DNA from: Quercus robur
Taxonomy: Eukaryota; Streptophyta; Magnoliopsida; Fagales; Fagaceae
Assembly (NCBI RefSeq): GCF_932294415.1
Contig: NC_065536.1
Span: 12,513,974-12,577,973, forward strand
Direction of reading: 5' to 3'
Length of the DNA: 64,000 bases
The notes below the pieces were generated by a model, which did no database searches, was not told the DNA's origin, and worked only from the letters and a program-made list of their open reading frames with translations. The translations under genes were made by a program, and so were the position numbers. Positions 47,003-61,202 of the stretch are shown piece by piece; position 1 is the first letter of the stretch; the number at the start of each line of letters is the position of its first letter.

Positions 47003-47583
47003 TAGTTTATTTTACTATTCAGTTTATTTTTATTTTTATTTATAAATTTTATTATAATTTTTTATATTATTTATTGATCCTACTATATTATTTCAACTAA
47101 TTTTTACTTTTATCTATAATACTTTTAATAAAAAATTTTAATTTCAATAAAATAAGTAGATTTTAAATAGACCCAAAATCTCCCTTAGAGTGAGTAAAAT
47201 ACTATTATGATTATATTTAAATAGAAAAATCACACTAATATGATTCATTTTTAAGTAAAATGGTCTAGTTAATGTGTGTTCTAATGGCACACACTAATGT
47301 AATTGACATGCTTATTATTTATTTTACTATTCAGTTTATTTTTATTATTATTTATGGATCTTATTATATTTTTTTTATACTATTCATAGATCCTACTATA
47401 TTATTTCAACTAACTTTTACTTTGATCTATAATACTTTTAGTAAAAAATTTCAATTTCAACAAAATAAGTAGATTTTAAATAGATCCAAAATCTCGCTTG
47501 GAATGAGTAAGATACTATTATGATTATATTTATATAGAAAAATCACACTAATATGAGTCATTTTTAAGTAAAAGGGTCCAGTT
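47003..47583. repeat. Direct duplication of about 260 bp, AT-decayed MITE copies
   Basis: 47003-47275 and 47315-47583 align block by block, from TTTACTATTCAGTTTATTTT to CACTAATATGA and TCATTTTTAAGTAAAA. Both contain the reverse complement of the MITE seen at 21115-21269, but with many C-to-T and G-to-A differences (for example AAGTAGATTTTAAATAGA where the other has AAGCAGATCCCAAACAGA). This is typical of deamination of methylated cytosines in silenced repeats. Confidence 0.7.
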
Positions 47584-48433
47584 GGGCACTATCTATTTTT
47601 GAAAATATTTTCTTAAGAATTGAAAAAACTGTTCAATATTTTTTTAATTTTCAAAAACTTTTATCCAAAAATAAAAATTAGTCTGTGCTCTAGGCACACA
47701 TTAACAAAATTCTAACAAAATTCATTATATAAATTTTACGTATAATTTTATTATACATAATTTGATGTGACTGACGTAACACTCTTTCACGTTAATAATA
47801 AAAGGCATAAGCGTGCAACACATGGAACGAGGGTGAGTGATTAATCCATGCAAGAGGAGACTTTGATGTAGTCTTGCTTTTGGGGTGGCCAGTAAACTTT
47901 TTAAACTTTTTTGTTTTTTTGAGAATAACTTTTTAAACTTTTCAAAGTCACACTTTTACATTGCAATATCTTGGAACTTTCTGCGTGAACCCAAAATAAC
48001 TCTTTGAAGTGAACATTATTACAACCGTACCTGCCTTTTTTTTGGTAGAAACAACAGTACCTATCTTTTTTTTCTTTTTTTTGGTAGAAACAACCGTACC
48101 TGTCACTGCGATCACATTTCACATTGCAAAATGTATTCCTCACGCGTAAAATGGGCCCTTATATAAAATTCGACCTTATTGTGAATTCATTTTCTGAAAA
48201 TAGTACACAAATTCAACCTTATTGTGAATTCATTTTATGAGAATAGTACACAGTTAATTGGATTCAGTCAGTTGAAGTTGAGTTGTAACTTCCACACACT
48301 TCTTCTTACCCAAAAAAAAACTTTACACACTTCCCATATAATAAATGAAAATATTAAAGTTATAATCTACTTTAATAATAAATTAAAATATTAAAGTTAT
48401 TATATATTTTACTATAAAGCATAAATTAATGTG
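47584..48433. other. Gene-less AT-rich stretch
   Basis: It contains small duplications: TTTTTTTTGGTAGAAACAAC with GTACCT (48030 and 48076), and ATTCAACCTTATTGTGAATTC-like blocks near 48170 and 48200. No gene is visible. Confidence 0.5.
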
Positions 48434-49588
48434 AGTAGACATCATAAAATGGGTCATAATTTTCTGACCCGATCCTACCTGAAAAATACATGATCTAAAC
48501 TCAATTTTTTTTACCCGAAGCAAAAACAAGTTAACTCATGACCCAACCCATGTTTTTTGCGGGTCAACCCAACCCGACCTGAACCATTTTTTAAAACCTT
48601 TTTTTTGTAAAAAAAAAATATATATATATATATATATTGGTTTAATTGTTTGGTGTGAGCTTTAAGAAAACAATTGAGATATTTATATAACTGCATATAA
48701 ATTAATTGAAAGATGAATGGTTGAGCATTCTGTAATGAGTAAAGTTTTTTAAATATCAAATAGTAAAGTACATGCCAAAATAATCTGATTACAATAGAGT
48801 TAAAAACATAAATTTAAAATTGTAGACATGTGTGAGAAACATTCACAAGTGTGAAAATGATGAATCCAAAGTATCAAATAGCATAAATTATGAATGCTTA
48901 GACCTATTTTTTAACAATTTATGTCCAAAATAAATGATTTTTCAAAATAAATTTTGCTATTTCCTAGACTGTGTGTTGCTTAACTATGATATGATATTCA
49001 TAAAAGAGACCATGTATAAATAAATAAACAATCAAACTTTAATACATATCTCAAATTAAAATAGAGTACCAACCACGATTGATAATAGATTATAAAATTA
49101 ATTTTTAAGATTGTAAATTTCTTATATTTCTTTATTCTTTGTCAAATGAGTTATCCAATAAGTCATTTGTAATTTTGTTTTAAATTTTGTGATATTGATA
49201 TTATGTAGAAATAAAACTTGTGTATTTTTTTTTACTTATTTTTGTGTTATTTTGTTTTAGATAGCAATGATAGGATTTGTATAATTTCAAAATTATTGAA
49301 TAAGTATTAATAAGTTTAATTGATTTCATTCTTGATATAAATGGTGAATTCAAAGTAATGCATTTTACATCAAGTAATTTGTTGCATAACTTTCCAAATG
49401 GCAAATACATGTTATTTTCTTTATTAAAAAAAAATCATGTGAAAGGTACGAGTCAACCTGACCCAACCCAACCCGCAACCCGATTGACTTGAACCCGTTT
49501 TTAACCTGCTTAAAATGACCCCTTTTTTAACCCACAACCCGATTGACCCGACTCGAATCCCACCAACCCACCCGTTTTTCCATGTCTA
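48434..49588. mobile_element. Possible non-autonomous element with GGGT-rich ends
   Basis: The left end TAGACATCATAAAATGGGTC and the reverse complement of the right end TAGACATGGAAAAACGGGTG resemble each other. Both ends lead into repeated GGGTCGGGT/AACCCGACC motifs. Such ends resemble plant hAT-type elements. I see no convincing 8-bp target duplication, so boundaries and class are uncertain. Inside is AT-rich DNA with a TA tract at 48619-48638. Confidence 0.4.
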
Positions 49589-50396
49589 GTGATAATGAAT
49601 GTGATTGATGAATTCTTAAAATATAATAAATGAGCCCTAAAGCTAAAACCATAAATTCAACATTTTTGTTAAAATGGGCCTTGAATCCAACCTTGACCCT
49701 GACACAAATTAAGGGTAGATCAAAGTAATAGATGTACTAACAAAAAAAAAAAAAAAAAGAGTAATATATGTAAATTTTTCTTAAAAAGTCGTAATATATA
49801 GGACTGAGATCGGGCCGGGTCAGGTTAGTTTCATGGCCACTCATAGCCCGACCCAATAAAAATTGAGTCTACCAAAGAAGAACTCAACCTAACTTGAAAT
49901 TTCGAGTCTTGGGTGGGGTCAGTTTATTGGGTATCGGGTCAAGTTTCTCTCTCCTTTTTTTTAAAATTTTAAATGTGGTGGTCGGGTCAGGTTAAGATTC
50001 TTCCACTTGATTCTACATTTGAACAGACAATTTTGCAAAGCACTAGTTCAATGGATATGTATGTTTCAATTCATATACTTTTAAGAATGCAAATGTGTTT
50101 TTCTAAGAAATTATGAGACTATTTTGGAGGTCACAAGCTCTAGATTATGCAAGGCTAAATCACAGCACTGTTTCCTTCATCAATTTACTATTATTAGATT
50201 AATTTAATTTTTGTGACACATAATGAATGGCCAAATTTAAAATAGGATTCAAATTTGAAATCAAGATTTAATTGAGGAAGACAAGACTCAAAAGGTAACT
50301 TTAATTTTCAAAAGGTTTGCATTAGGAAAATTCAAAAGACGATTATCATTGGCAAATAATTTATGAAACATTCTCAGTTAAGAAGAAAAAATATAT
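49589..50396. other. Gene-less stretch with a second GGGTC-rich fragment
   Basis: At about 49811-50000 there are GGGCCGGGTCAGGTTAG, TAGCCCGACCC and GTCGGGTCAGGTTAAG, apparently a decayed piece of a GGGTCGGG-type element. The rest is AT-rich without visible features. Confidence 0.4.
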
Positions 50397-50791
50397 TAGG
50401 AATAAAGATAAAGTTTAGCTACAAAATTGGTTGTAGTCTAAGACTACAACCTTATTCAATAAAATAAATATTACTATATATTTTGAAAATCTAACCTTTG
50501 AATTACATGTTCTTTACGCTCTTAATTCACATGTCAAATTTTGTGTCAATTAAACATTATTTACCATATGATCTATAAGCTCAAATTTTATGCATAATTT
50601 TAAACTACAAAAACTTGCAATTTAAACAATTTATTGATGATATAGCTATTGATCTTTAATTTTCTAATATAAAAAAAAAATGCGATCTAATGATGGATTT
50701 GTTAAAATTTACCTTCAATAAAAAGATATTGAATAAGGTTGTATACTTAGGCTACAACCAATTTTATAGCTAAATTTTGTCCTAGGAATAA
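50397..50791. mobile_element. Mutator-type MITE, 377 bp, with 9-bp target-site duplications
   Basis: The 9-mer TAGGAATAA lies at 50397-50405 and 50783-50791. Between them, 50406-50782 has terminal inverted repeats of about 54 bp: AGATAAAGTTTAGCTACAAA on the left and GGACAAAATTTAGCTATAAA at the right end read in reverse. Both continue through TTGGTTGTAG and ACAACCTTATTCAATA. A 9-bp duplication is the Mutator superfamily norm. There is no coding capacity, so it needs a transposase supplied in trans. Confidence 0.85.
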
Positions 50792-51127
50792 TTATTTTAG
50801 AACTCTATATTCGGAATATAACATCATAACTTTTTTCTTCTTAAATATATATGTCCATAAATGAGAAATATTACTCCTTAACTTGCTCCTGTCTTTTTTA
50901 CCCTTCTTTGACGAGTTACAATGCTTTATACATTGAAGCAAATATCATATATCCTTAAATACATTAAGTTCTTTCCATTTAAACAGATTTATTTAGTTTC
51001 ATTTCCTATTTGTGATAACGGAAATTTTCGTTTTAATGCATTTTCAACCAAATTTATGGCTTTGGTTTCTAATCTCTACTATAATTAATTAATAGCTTTT
51101 TAAATTTCACTTATTTCTATTTCAAAT

Positions 51128-51172
<45 letters not shown>

Positions 51173-51181
51173 TTTGGGATA
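50792..51181. repeat. AT-rich spacer ending in a (TC)n microsatellite
   Basis: No gene is visible. A run of about 20 TC/CT units occupies 51131-51169 and directly abuts the truncated LTR remnant. Confidence 0.6.
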
Positions 51182-54100
51182 GATCCTGCAGTACACTCGA
51201 TTCCAACTTTACACATAAACATACTTTGAGCAAGTCTGAAACATGACTTAACGTTTTAATCATGGTTTGCCAACATTACAAAATGAAGTTGTAATACATT
51301 AGTTCCTGACCATGAGCGGCCTGAACGGTCATGACAGTCTCCAACATACGTCAAATGCTCGAATCATCCGAAGTAGAAGGTGGAGGAACAGCAGCAGCAG
51401 CGGCCGGATTGACGGACACCTCAGCAGTAGTATCATCTATAGTAGAGCGAAGAGGAGGTGCGACACTTGAAGACTCAACCCTAGGGCATTTACAGCTTAC
51501 TCTCATCTGAGCAGCCCTCTGCCTAAGAAAGGTGGCACCTATAGGAGTTATAATATAAACAGGCTCAAATGTAGGAAAGTCTTCTAACCCTAAATGTAAC
51601 AAAATCCGATGAATAAAAACCGAAAGAAAAGAGCATGAGAAGAAGAACTACTCCTATGAACCTCAATCAAAGAACGAATGAAAAGATGAGGAAAACTCAT
51701 AGGAGCGTTTGTGACAAGGGCATACAAAAACGCACATCTCTCTAAAGGAATGGTGTGCAGATGAGAGATAGGCCAAATGGAATGGCAAGAGACCTGAAAG
51801 AAAAGATAGTGAATCTCAGTCAACTCAAGAGACGTGATCCGAGAATCAGAACCCCATTGGATAGAAGTACCAGTAATATATTACATGACGTCATCTAGGG
51901 GAAGAGACTCATCGTAGGGATAAACAGGATGTTGGACCAGTGGCACCCCAAGAGCATCAGCCACTACTGTAGGAGTAATGACATACTCTTCACCCCGTAT
52001 CTAACTCTTCATTTGAGTGTTGGAATCATAGACGTGGACAGAGAGGTTCGAGTAAAACTCTCTAATCAAGGTAGCCGAAGATGGATGATCAATATCCATC
52101 AATGGTAACCAGCCCCTACGCTCAAAGTTTCTCCTAATTTCAGGATCAAGTTCATCTAAAAGAACCTTTCTCTCAACCCAAACAAATCTAAGAAGGTTCA
52201 ACTTCTAAAAAGTTTCCTGGTTTTTCTCACTAAGGAACATCTCACTATCAAAGGTGGGGGTGGAAGAAGAAGAGGAAGTCCTATGGGCTCTAATCTTCCT
52301 AACCATGATGCTAAGGTAGGAAAGATAGACAGAAAAGAGACAAAGGACAAAACCAAAGCAAAAAAAACCAAGGGCAGACCGCAAGTTAGCACAGAAATAT
52401 AGAAAAGAACAATTCTATATGATGCATGAACAATAACAACACATGATGCATACTCTAATGTAGTGAGAATGAGTTCAATTTTACTTTAGAACCACAAAAT
52501 TGGCTTGGGCATAGAGTTTATATCAAAAATCCCAACTTCTGAAAATCCACTTTCGAAAAACTCAACAATTTGATCAATTGATCATTACACAATATAGATA
52601 ACTGAATATAATGATCAAATTAATCAACCCAACAAGCCAATTTCATCACAATATGCTCAATTAAACAAATTCCCAATTCAATTAGTTTCAAGCCCTAGAA
52701 AATTTAATTTTTCCCAAATCAACAAATTGATCAAATTAATTCACCAAGATCAGTTTTATATCATCTCACAACAAAAACCTAATGATCAATTTTGAAAGAA
52801 AAGGTTGAAATCAACAGAAACCCCAAATTTAGATAAGTTCAAAATTTCCCAAAACGCATGACAAAAATGCATGAAACTTGAAAATAAATGAAAAAGGAGG
52901 GGCAAAAGTGTCTTATCGGTCTTAGAAGACAAAAACCTTGCAACAAGTTTGAGGGAAAACGATAAAAAAATTGAACTTGAATCCTTGACCAATCGAAGAG
53001 AGAAAGAAAGAGTTTTTGAAAAAGTTTGAAAGTGATAGAACACGTGAAAACTCAAAGTTTTTAAAAAACTCTCTAAGCAATTTTCGATTGATCAAAAATT
53101 ACATTCGATTGATCCAGAAGCAATCGAGCAGCGATCGAAATGCTCAGATTCAAACCAAAATTTATTTGCATTTTTGATCGGTCGAGAAAGAGGTTCAATC
53201 GATCGAAAATCAGGAAAATTTTTTTTTTTGAAAAACAGAACAATTTTAAGAAGAAACTCCTCAAAGCATAGTATTTTGTGAATAGCATGAGTATGAGATG
53301 AAATGCTTTTAAAAAACAGTTGTATTAAACCCAGATCTCCAAAAATTAAGATTTTCAATCAATTTTCCTTAAATTCTCAAACTTGAAACACATTTTGTAT
53401 TAAACTCAAGGAATTTTCAATCTCGGATGGCCAAAACAAAACAACACACAATAACATGTACAAAGTTTAGTAAAGAGTATCTTGTGCAGTGTATGCAACT
53501 AGTAAAAACTTGAGATACATGTGAGGTGATATGTGAATAGAAATCAATCACAATTTCTACAAAATTCATCACATAAGTTTGAAAGTGACTATCACCTAAA
53601 GAGTTACATCATATAACTCCCACATCTCCTAGAATAAAAGCTTGCAATCATATAAGTTTCTTGATTTGCCTCATAATGTACACACCAATTTTATTTTATT
53701 TGAAATTTATTCAGATAGCCAAGATAATATACACACCAATTTTATTTCAATTTGAATTTTATTATAAGCCGAGACTACACCATATGTTCTTTTTGTGCAT
53801 GTGCTACACTTTCTCGAGTACAAAATCTTACGATATGCACTAAGGTGTTCATGATTGACTAATAAACAGTAGTAAGATAATTATTTATGTCTTTCTCTTA
53901 GGATTTTTTAGCTCTTACAATCAAAAATATGTGACTTCAAAATCAAGATTATGCGATCAAAAACTATAAACAGCTTCTCACACAACATGCACTACAAAAC
54001 TCAAACTAGTAAAGTGCAAAAAAATAAGCTCATCCAAGCTAAATAAGGTACATAAACATATTATGTAAAGATAAATTGGCCAACCTTGATTTCAAATCCA

Positions 54101-57041
54101 AGAAAAATAATGCAAAACACGTTTTACTTCCCTTTTCCTTTTTTTTTTTTTATTTATTGAAAAAAATAATAAAAACAACCTCGAATGAAATGCATGAATG
54201 TTATGCAATGTAGATCTTAGAAAACAAAGAAAACAAAAACAACAAAGAAGAATGGTCACAAAGAGAAAAGCGATGAAGCACAAGGACCACGTCAGAAAGA
54301 CTCAATTAGATTGAGCCTTTTACATCCAAAACTTTTTATATGCAACTTTAGCATTGGAGTTATTATTCACATTAGAATGATTACCAACTCCAGGATTGGA
54401 ATAAGGGTTTAAAACCTTTACTAACTCACCAATAAGTTCCATAGGATCTTGTGCTTGAGGCACAGGTACTTTTGGCTTATTTGCTCGCTTAGCAGCTTGC
54501 AATTTGAAAAAGTTTGGACGAATTTGCCCAGCCTTTCCACAAATATGACAAACCCATGCAGGCCTATCATGTAACTTATCCTTAGAAACGGTAGAATTCT
54601 TAGGTTTAGACTCTTTAAGATCAACCCTAATTTTCCTAGGAGGTGTAACTTCTACGGGTTTGACAATCTCACTTATAGGGGGCTCAAAAGAAGGAACAAA
54701 GTTTGTGGAATGTGGTTCAGGCACAGAGATGCTTCTTAGAAGACCTAAACCAATTTTTTCTTAAGGAAACTTTTGAACACTCAGCATATGATCAAGTTTG
54801 GAACTAGCAAACCTATTTGTTTGTTCTCTAACAACAGATAATTCATGTTCCAAATTCTTAACTTTATTAAGCAAAAGCATGTTCTCAGTCTTCACATTAT
54901 TCAACAATTCATTAGCATCAAACAGTCTCACAAGCAAATTTTTCTTATCAAGCTTAAGCGATGCAATTTTCTTTAAACCTAAATCAACACTCATAGCATC
55001 CTTTGCAGCAACTTTGCAAAGTCTATTATAGGCTTCTTTCAAATCTGCATCCTCAGAGAGTTCTCCATCAGAAGGGTTCTCTTCAACAGCAACACTTTCA
55101 TAAACTACAACAGTAGCAGTGAAAGCAATGAAGTTTCCATCCTCATCACTACTAGACTCATTTTCAAAAACTTCATCATCACTAAGGATTACAGCCATAG
55201 CCTTACCCTTAGACCTCAAGAATGTAGGACATTATGATTTCACATGACCATACCCTTGATAACCAAAACATTGTTGACCCATAAAATTATTAGAAGGTTG
55301 AGCTACTTTCTCTTTAAGTTTTTCAGTGTTGTTTACCTTAGTGAGATCATTCCTCCTAAAATTTCTAAATTCAACATTGTTCTTACCTTTTGCCCTTCTG
55401 TTGTTGTTCCTAAGAAAATTTCTAAAGTTCTTGGCAAGATAGGTAATTTCTGTAGCAGAGAGCTCTTCGTAAAATCCATCAACATCATCAACAAACTTAA
55501 GAGTCATTGATTTGGATTTGCTTGTCTTAGGTAGGTCCAACTCATAGGACTGAAGAGATCCTACAAGTTAATCAACAGAGATGGAGTCCATATTCTTGCT
55601 TTCAATGATGACAGTTACTTTGGGTCTAAAATCTTTAGTTAAAAATCTAAGTATCTTCCTAACAATTTTAGGTTGATCATAGATTTCACTCAAATTATAT
55701 ACATAATTAACAATATCATTAAGCTTAGCATAGAATTCATCAAAAGATTCATCATCAAACATCCTAATGCTTTCAAATGTCGTTGTTAATTGCTGCAACT
55801 TATTGATTTTAACTGCCTTTGTGCCTTTATGCACAGTTTGGAGAATATTCTATGCAGTGTGAGCAACTTCAACATTAGAGATTCTCTTGAATTCCTCCAT
55901 AGAAACAGCATTAAAAATAGCATTCATGGTTTTGCTATTAAAAGTGGCTTCTTCTTTCTGAGAAGTTTGTTACTCATTAACAGGAGTAGTGGCCTTCTCC
56001 CATCTGTATTTAACAGAGTTCTAGACTCTCTTGTCGATGGATTTCAGGAATGCTTTCATCCTTACTTTCCAATAAGCATAATTATTCCCATCAAAGTGAG
56101 GTGGAATAATTAGAGAGTGACTGTGTTCCATGACAACAGAGGTCAAGGATCAACTCTTAGATCAAAGGATTTACAAAAAAAGAGCTACCTACTTTGATAC
56201 CACTTGTACGTTTTTAGACCCCTTAAAACACAACCAGATTAACATAATAAATTAGCTAAGTGATTACTTAGTCAAATTATGCAAATCTAGGTTAACACAA
56301 TTATATCATATTATTGTAGAGTACGGAAAATAAATAACACAATGATATGATAATTTAGGAAAACCAAACCGGTAAAAAACCTAGGGAGGATTTAACGTAG
56401 CTATCCTTAAGGTAAAACAGATCCACTATGAAAGAATTGAAGTTTACACAATAGCGACTTAGACCACTAACATCCTATTGCAACCTCAAGTAGGAAACTT
56501 ACTACCACAACCACATGACAGCTCCGAGTCCACGGACTACTTCTTTCTTGGATTCACAGCAAGCACAAGCACTCCTGCTTTTATATCTTTAAGCTCTTGA
56601 AATAGCAACTAAATTGATTACCAAGCTCTCGACATCAATCTAGAGATTGGAAACCATAAGTATGCATGAAGGCAAACACCTCTAGATCTCACAAGAGATT
56701 CACACACACACAGCATAAAGAGCAATCTTAAAATGTGGCTAAGGTTTTTCCTTTTATACCTAGGGCAAAATATAAAACCCTACACGTCAAACGGACTTGG
56801 GCTGAGTTGGAAAATACTGCAGAAAAACAATCTGCACGAGTTTCGATTGATCAAGTCTAATTTTCGATCGATTGAGCCAGGCAGATTTACACAGTAAATC
56901 CTACAGTACACTCGATTCTAACTTTACACATAAATATACTTTGAGAAAGTCTAAAACAAAACTTAATGTTTTGATCATGGTTTGCTAACATTACAAAATG
57001 AAGTTCTAATACATTAGTTCCTAATTTCTTATAACCTAACA
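51182..57041 (-). mobile_element. Copia-like LTR retroelement fossil, non-autonomous, broken
   Basis: On the minus strand the 5' LTR spans about 57041-56205 (TGTTAGG to GTACA). A primer-binding site TGGTATCAAAG (56202-56192) follows, matching initiator-Met tRNA. A gag region with UBN2-type gag and a CX2CX4HX4C-like knuckle runs about 56150-54320. AT-rich DNA follows, then a second coding region (about 52390-51350) of the putative plant transposon protein type. Next is a 3' LTR remnant at 51305-51182 matching the first 120 bp or so of the 5' LTR. No pol domain is recognisable. Both coding regions are interrupted several times. The LTR remnant differs from its partner at roughly one base in ten, so the insertion is old. 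Confidence 0.8.
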
Positions 57042-58317
57042 CTTCCTAACATAGACACAAGTAAGTCCACTTGCTGTCATATATGCATTGAAAGATGTAA
57101 GGGTACAACACATGAAATGCAATGTTATAGCTTCAATCTAGTTTTGTTTTGGCAAAATATAGATTGAAATTGCATTTCATCAACAATGAAAACCATAAAT
57201 CCCGCTACAATCAACCCTGACTATGCTATAAACTTACTATCCTATATTTTATGAATAACATGTCCCAAGCCTGAAGTAATGAGGTTTGTGATATCTCCAA
57301 TTATTATATAATCAATCCCCAATATCTCCAAGGTGTTATTATCAAACTACATGCCACACTCATCACTTCCTATATATATGATGCGTGTCTCTCTTTCATA
57401 TAGAGATAGTATTTGTTCTGATATTAGTAGAGTAAGTTAAAAACTGATTCAGTTTCATTATATTTGTTATAACTGTTCAACATGCCACACTAATCACTTC
57501 CTCTCTTTCTCTCTGTTTTTTTGACCGAGCCATGTGCTGCGACCATTTTGGGCTTATCTCCACATTTTATTTAGGCTTTCTCTTAACGTTTTTTTTTTTT
57601 TTTTTTTTTGGTGGGCCTAAATTGCAAAAACCCATTAGAATATAAGACAGTTCCAGTGTTTCTGCTTTATTTTAAAAGATAATAATGCCCTCCTTTTAAT
57701 TTTTTGTAACAAGCACTTTATCTCCGTTAGTCTTTTGTAAGATGAGAGAAAAAAAAAAATTACCTATTTATTTTGTATCCAAACCCAAACTAAATTGACC
57801 TTAATTCTTTTATCAAAATAAATAAATTGACCTTAATACCCGCCAAACTTTGTTAAGAAGTACAAATGTCAGTCATTTTATATTTTATTATTCAAATTGT
57901 TATGTAATTTGCTCCTTTGACTTATAAAAAAAATACATCTATACATATAGATGTATAGATGTATAATTTGCTCCTTTGATTAAGTGAATTTTTTTAAATA
58001 TTTAAATAGTAATTAAATAATTTTTTTAACATTTTATATTACATTTTTTTTGTTGGTTTAAAAATTGCTCTTCTTATCCTCCGAGAAGAAAAATTGTTGA
58101 GTTTTTTTTTTTTTTTTTTTTTTAAAGGAATGTTAAGTTTTTAATTTAAGTGTTATTAAAATCTATTTTTCAAATTTCTTAACCCAAAAAAAAAATCTCA
58201 TTTAAAAATTAAGAAAATTGGTTGTGAGCTTTTAGTCGGCATAGAATCCGACAGTTAAGTGGAATTTGGAGTAAGGTGGTGAATCTGGTGGTGTGGTTGG
58301 TTGGTTTTGTCGAGTGA

Positions 58318-58350
<33 letters not shown>

Positions 58351-58922
58351 ATTCCTTTTGACAATTTTGGGTTTGTCTAGCACACTCTTTTTAGTAAAAG
58401 CTATTTTATTTTTTTTAATATACTTTTTCACAATTTTTTTAATGTAGAGAGAAATATAGTTTAGGAAATAAGTAAAGTACTTTTTTCCCCAAAAGGTAAG
58501 AACATTAATTTATTAAAGTCCCTAGAAACTAGAAAGCCACAGTTTACCCCCCAAAAAAAGCAATTGAAAAGCAAAAATGAAAAAGGTTCCCTTAAAGAAT
58601 CGCTTACAATTACACAACACTGTTTTGGTACCCAAACGAAGGGAAAAACCACAAATTTAGGTTCCCTTCACATTCCTAAGGACACTCGTTCTGGATTTCC
58701 TATTCTACTACCATCTGTGTTAAGTGGATTGTTTTGTGTGTGAGCTCCTGCATAGACACGATGGATTGTCTAAAAATGTAGCCATTTCTGCAAAGTCATA
58801 GTTGTCAAATTCCAAATGGATAAAAAAATTATAAAAAAAAAAAAAAAAGTGTTCCATGGGACTTCTGGAACATTATGCTTGTAGTGTTTGAAAGATTTTG
58901 TTAACACCATATTCAGTGAGGA

Positions 58923-58962
<40 letters not shown>

Positions 58963-60182
58963 TACATATATATAAGAAAGAGAGGAGGGACTGAAAGCGA
59001 TAGTCAAAAGAAACGAGGTACTTTAGTCTTTGGATATAATTTCATTTTCATGAATAGCTAAAATAAAATGTCAAAATGAAAATTCAAAACTTAAAAGAGC
59101 AAACAAAAAATTGAATCAAACATGAATAGCAAAAACAAAATTTTAAAACATAAATGGCCAATTTAAAAAGGAATTAAACACGAAAGCCCAAAATAAAATT
59201 GTGAGTCGTAGAGGAACAAAAGGAAAACAACTCCGAATTTTAAGAGCCAAAATGTAATTTATTAATTTTTCATTGTTTTATCTATATATTTAATAATCTA
59301 TTCATTTTGAGAGAAGTCTTGGCCACCGGCCATCATCTAAAAAGTAAGGATTAAGGACACTGAATAGGACAACGCTGGTTTTATGCAACATAATTAATAT
59401 TTACTAAAAGCATCCAATTAGCCTCCACTCTTTTGTTTTTAACTAATCATTTTTAAATATATCCATTCGCTAGACTCAATATTTATTTTCTCCATCTATC
59501 AAAATATTATTTCCTTGGTTTTTTTTTTATCTTTCTCTTTACATTTTTCTCTCACTTTGTCTTTGCTAATGCACACTTCAACTCCACTATGCTGCACTGC
59601 ACCGCGCACCTTTGCTAATGTCACTACCCACACCTGCAACCAACTACTACCAATTCCATATCCAATCCATAGTCGATTAACTAGTGCAATGCTAATGCTT
59701 CTAGGATCTAGCATCCAAACCAAAGTCTCACGTCTACTACTCAAGTATACAGTGCAAGCAGCATACTGTTTACTGAACTTAGATCTAGATGACATGAACC
59801 GACACAATTTTTTACATCCTTGATCATAAACGATATACCGTTTAACAAATAGGGTAACTTTTGACATATTAGGTAGTTAAGGATAAATTGTTTGGTTGTT
59901 CTTAGCCCAAATTATGGCAGAAATGACAAATAGGTTATATGTGTATTGGGTGCAAACAACACCCTCTTCGCCATTTCAGCATGAATTTTGCTTATAATAA
60001 AGGAGATGAGTAGATGAAATTTACAAACATAAATCCAAACCCATCTATGAAACAGTGTGTAAGAAAAGAAGAAACTTATATCTTGGTAGTCACAGTTTAT
60101 AAGCATAAGCCCAAACCACCTAAAAAGATGATTTAAACTAGAAAAGACATACTGAAAGTTCAAATAGCATATAAAACACCAA
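57042..60182. other. Gene-less region between two LTR elements
   Basis: AT-rich, with long T runs near 57589 and 58103, a CT tract at 58320-58346, a TA tract at 58926-58953 and an A run near 58833. A short duplication ATACATCTATACATATAGAT with GTATAATTTGCTCCTTTGA occurs near 57905-57980. No coding region is supported. Confidence 0.5.
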
Positions 60183-61202
60183 TGAATATTTAGACCCCCA
60201 AATACAAAATTACCAACACAAGCTTATAATCAAACAATATATGTGCGGAATATGAAATATAAGCTATATCCAAATTGGTAACACACTCTAAATCATAATT
60301 AATTATAAACACAACAGCAATTAAAAGGTAAAGAGAAAGGAAAGAGAGATGCAAATACAAAGATAACATGGCGATGTGTTATCGAAGAGGAAACCGAAGT
60401 ACTCGACAAAAAATCTCTCAGTTGCCCTCCAAGCGGTCAATAATCTATTAGAGAATGAAGTTGGGATATATGAATAACAGAAGACCCTCCAAGCCTAATC
60501 TACCTAGTGCACCTAAGCCCTCCAAGCTTTTTGCACCAACAGGGTTACGCCGAACCTTGTCGTCTCTAACTTACCGGATTCCGCAATAAACCCATTGCAT
60601 CAACCAAATGAATTGGTCCTCTCTGAATTGCTTCCCAAGCACCAAAACACCTCCTCACTGATATGGGTATGGTGAGATAAGGATTTGGCAAATGTACCTC
60701 TCAAGTATATGTTAATGGAAAGGGTGAGAGTAGATGAATTTGGAGAATCAAATGATAAAGATTATGGATAAGTCAATCTTGTTTTCTCTCTCAAAATTCT
60801 CACTGGAAGTTCTCTTTATTTCATGGGTATAAGGGTGTTTATAGTTGAGTGTATGAGGAATGCGAAAAGTCAATTTTTATTAAACAGGGCATTCTGGCAA
60901 CTCAACCTTGCTACTGGAACGAGTCGCGAGCTATTTGCTTAGTCGGATTAGAAGTTTTGTCCTGTAGTGCTCCAGTTGTCGTGACCCTTCAGCTCCCCTA
61001 CATGCTTCACACATGTGTCATTTTGGTGACTTGCTAGTTGTGAGACTCCTTTGAATTGCACACATCTTGAGTTATCTTCACACTTTCTCATATACTACCC
61101 TTACATAAATCCCACCTAAATACAGGGTATCTAATTGCTAAATTACAAGTAAATTTGGCATGGAATAAAGCCAACACATGATTAAATAAATTCAACCTTA
61201 CA

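Noticed and set aside
48434-49588. Claim of a complete hAT element with target duplications
   Set aside because: Flanking octamers do not match, so it is listed only as a possible element.
51131-51169. TC run as a possible regulatory GAGA element
   Set aside because: No gene nearby; it is an ordinary microsatellite at a repeat boundary.
59499-59867. Opposed frames of about 100-120 codons on both strands
   Set aside because: No recognisable motif, no splice signals and biased low-complexity ends; no support for a gene.
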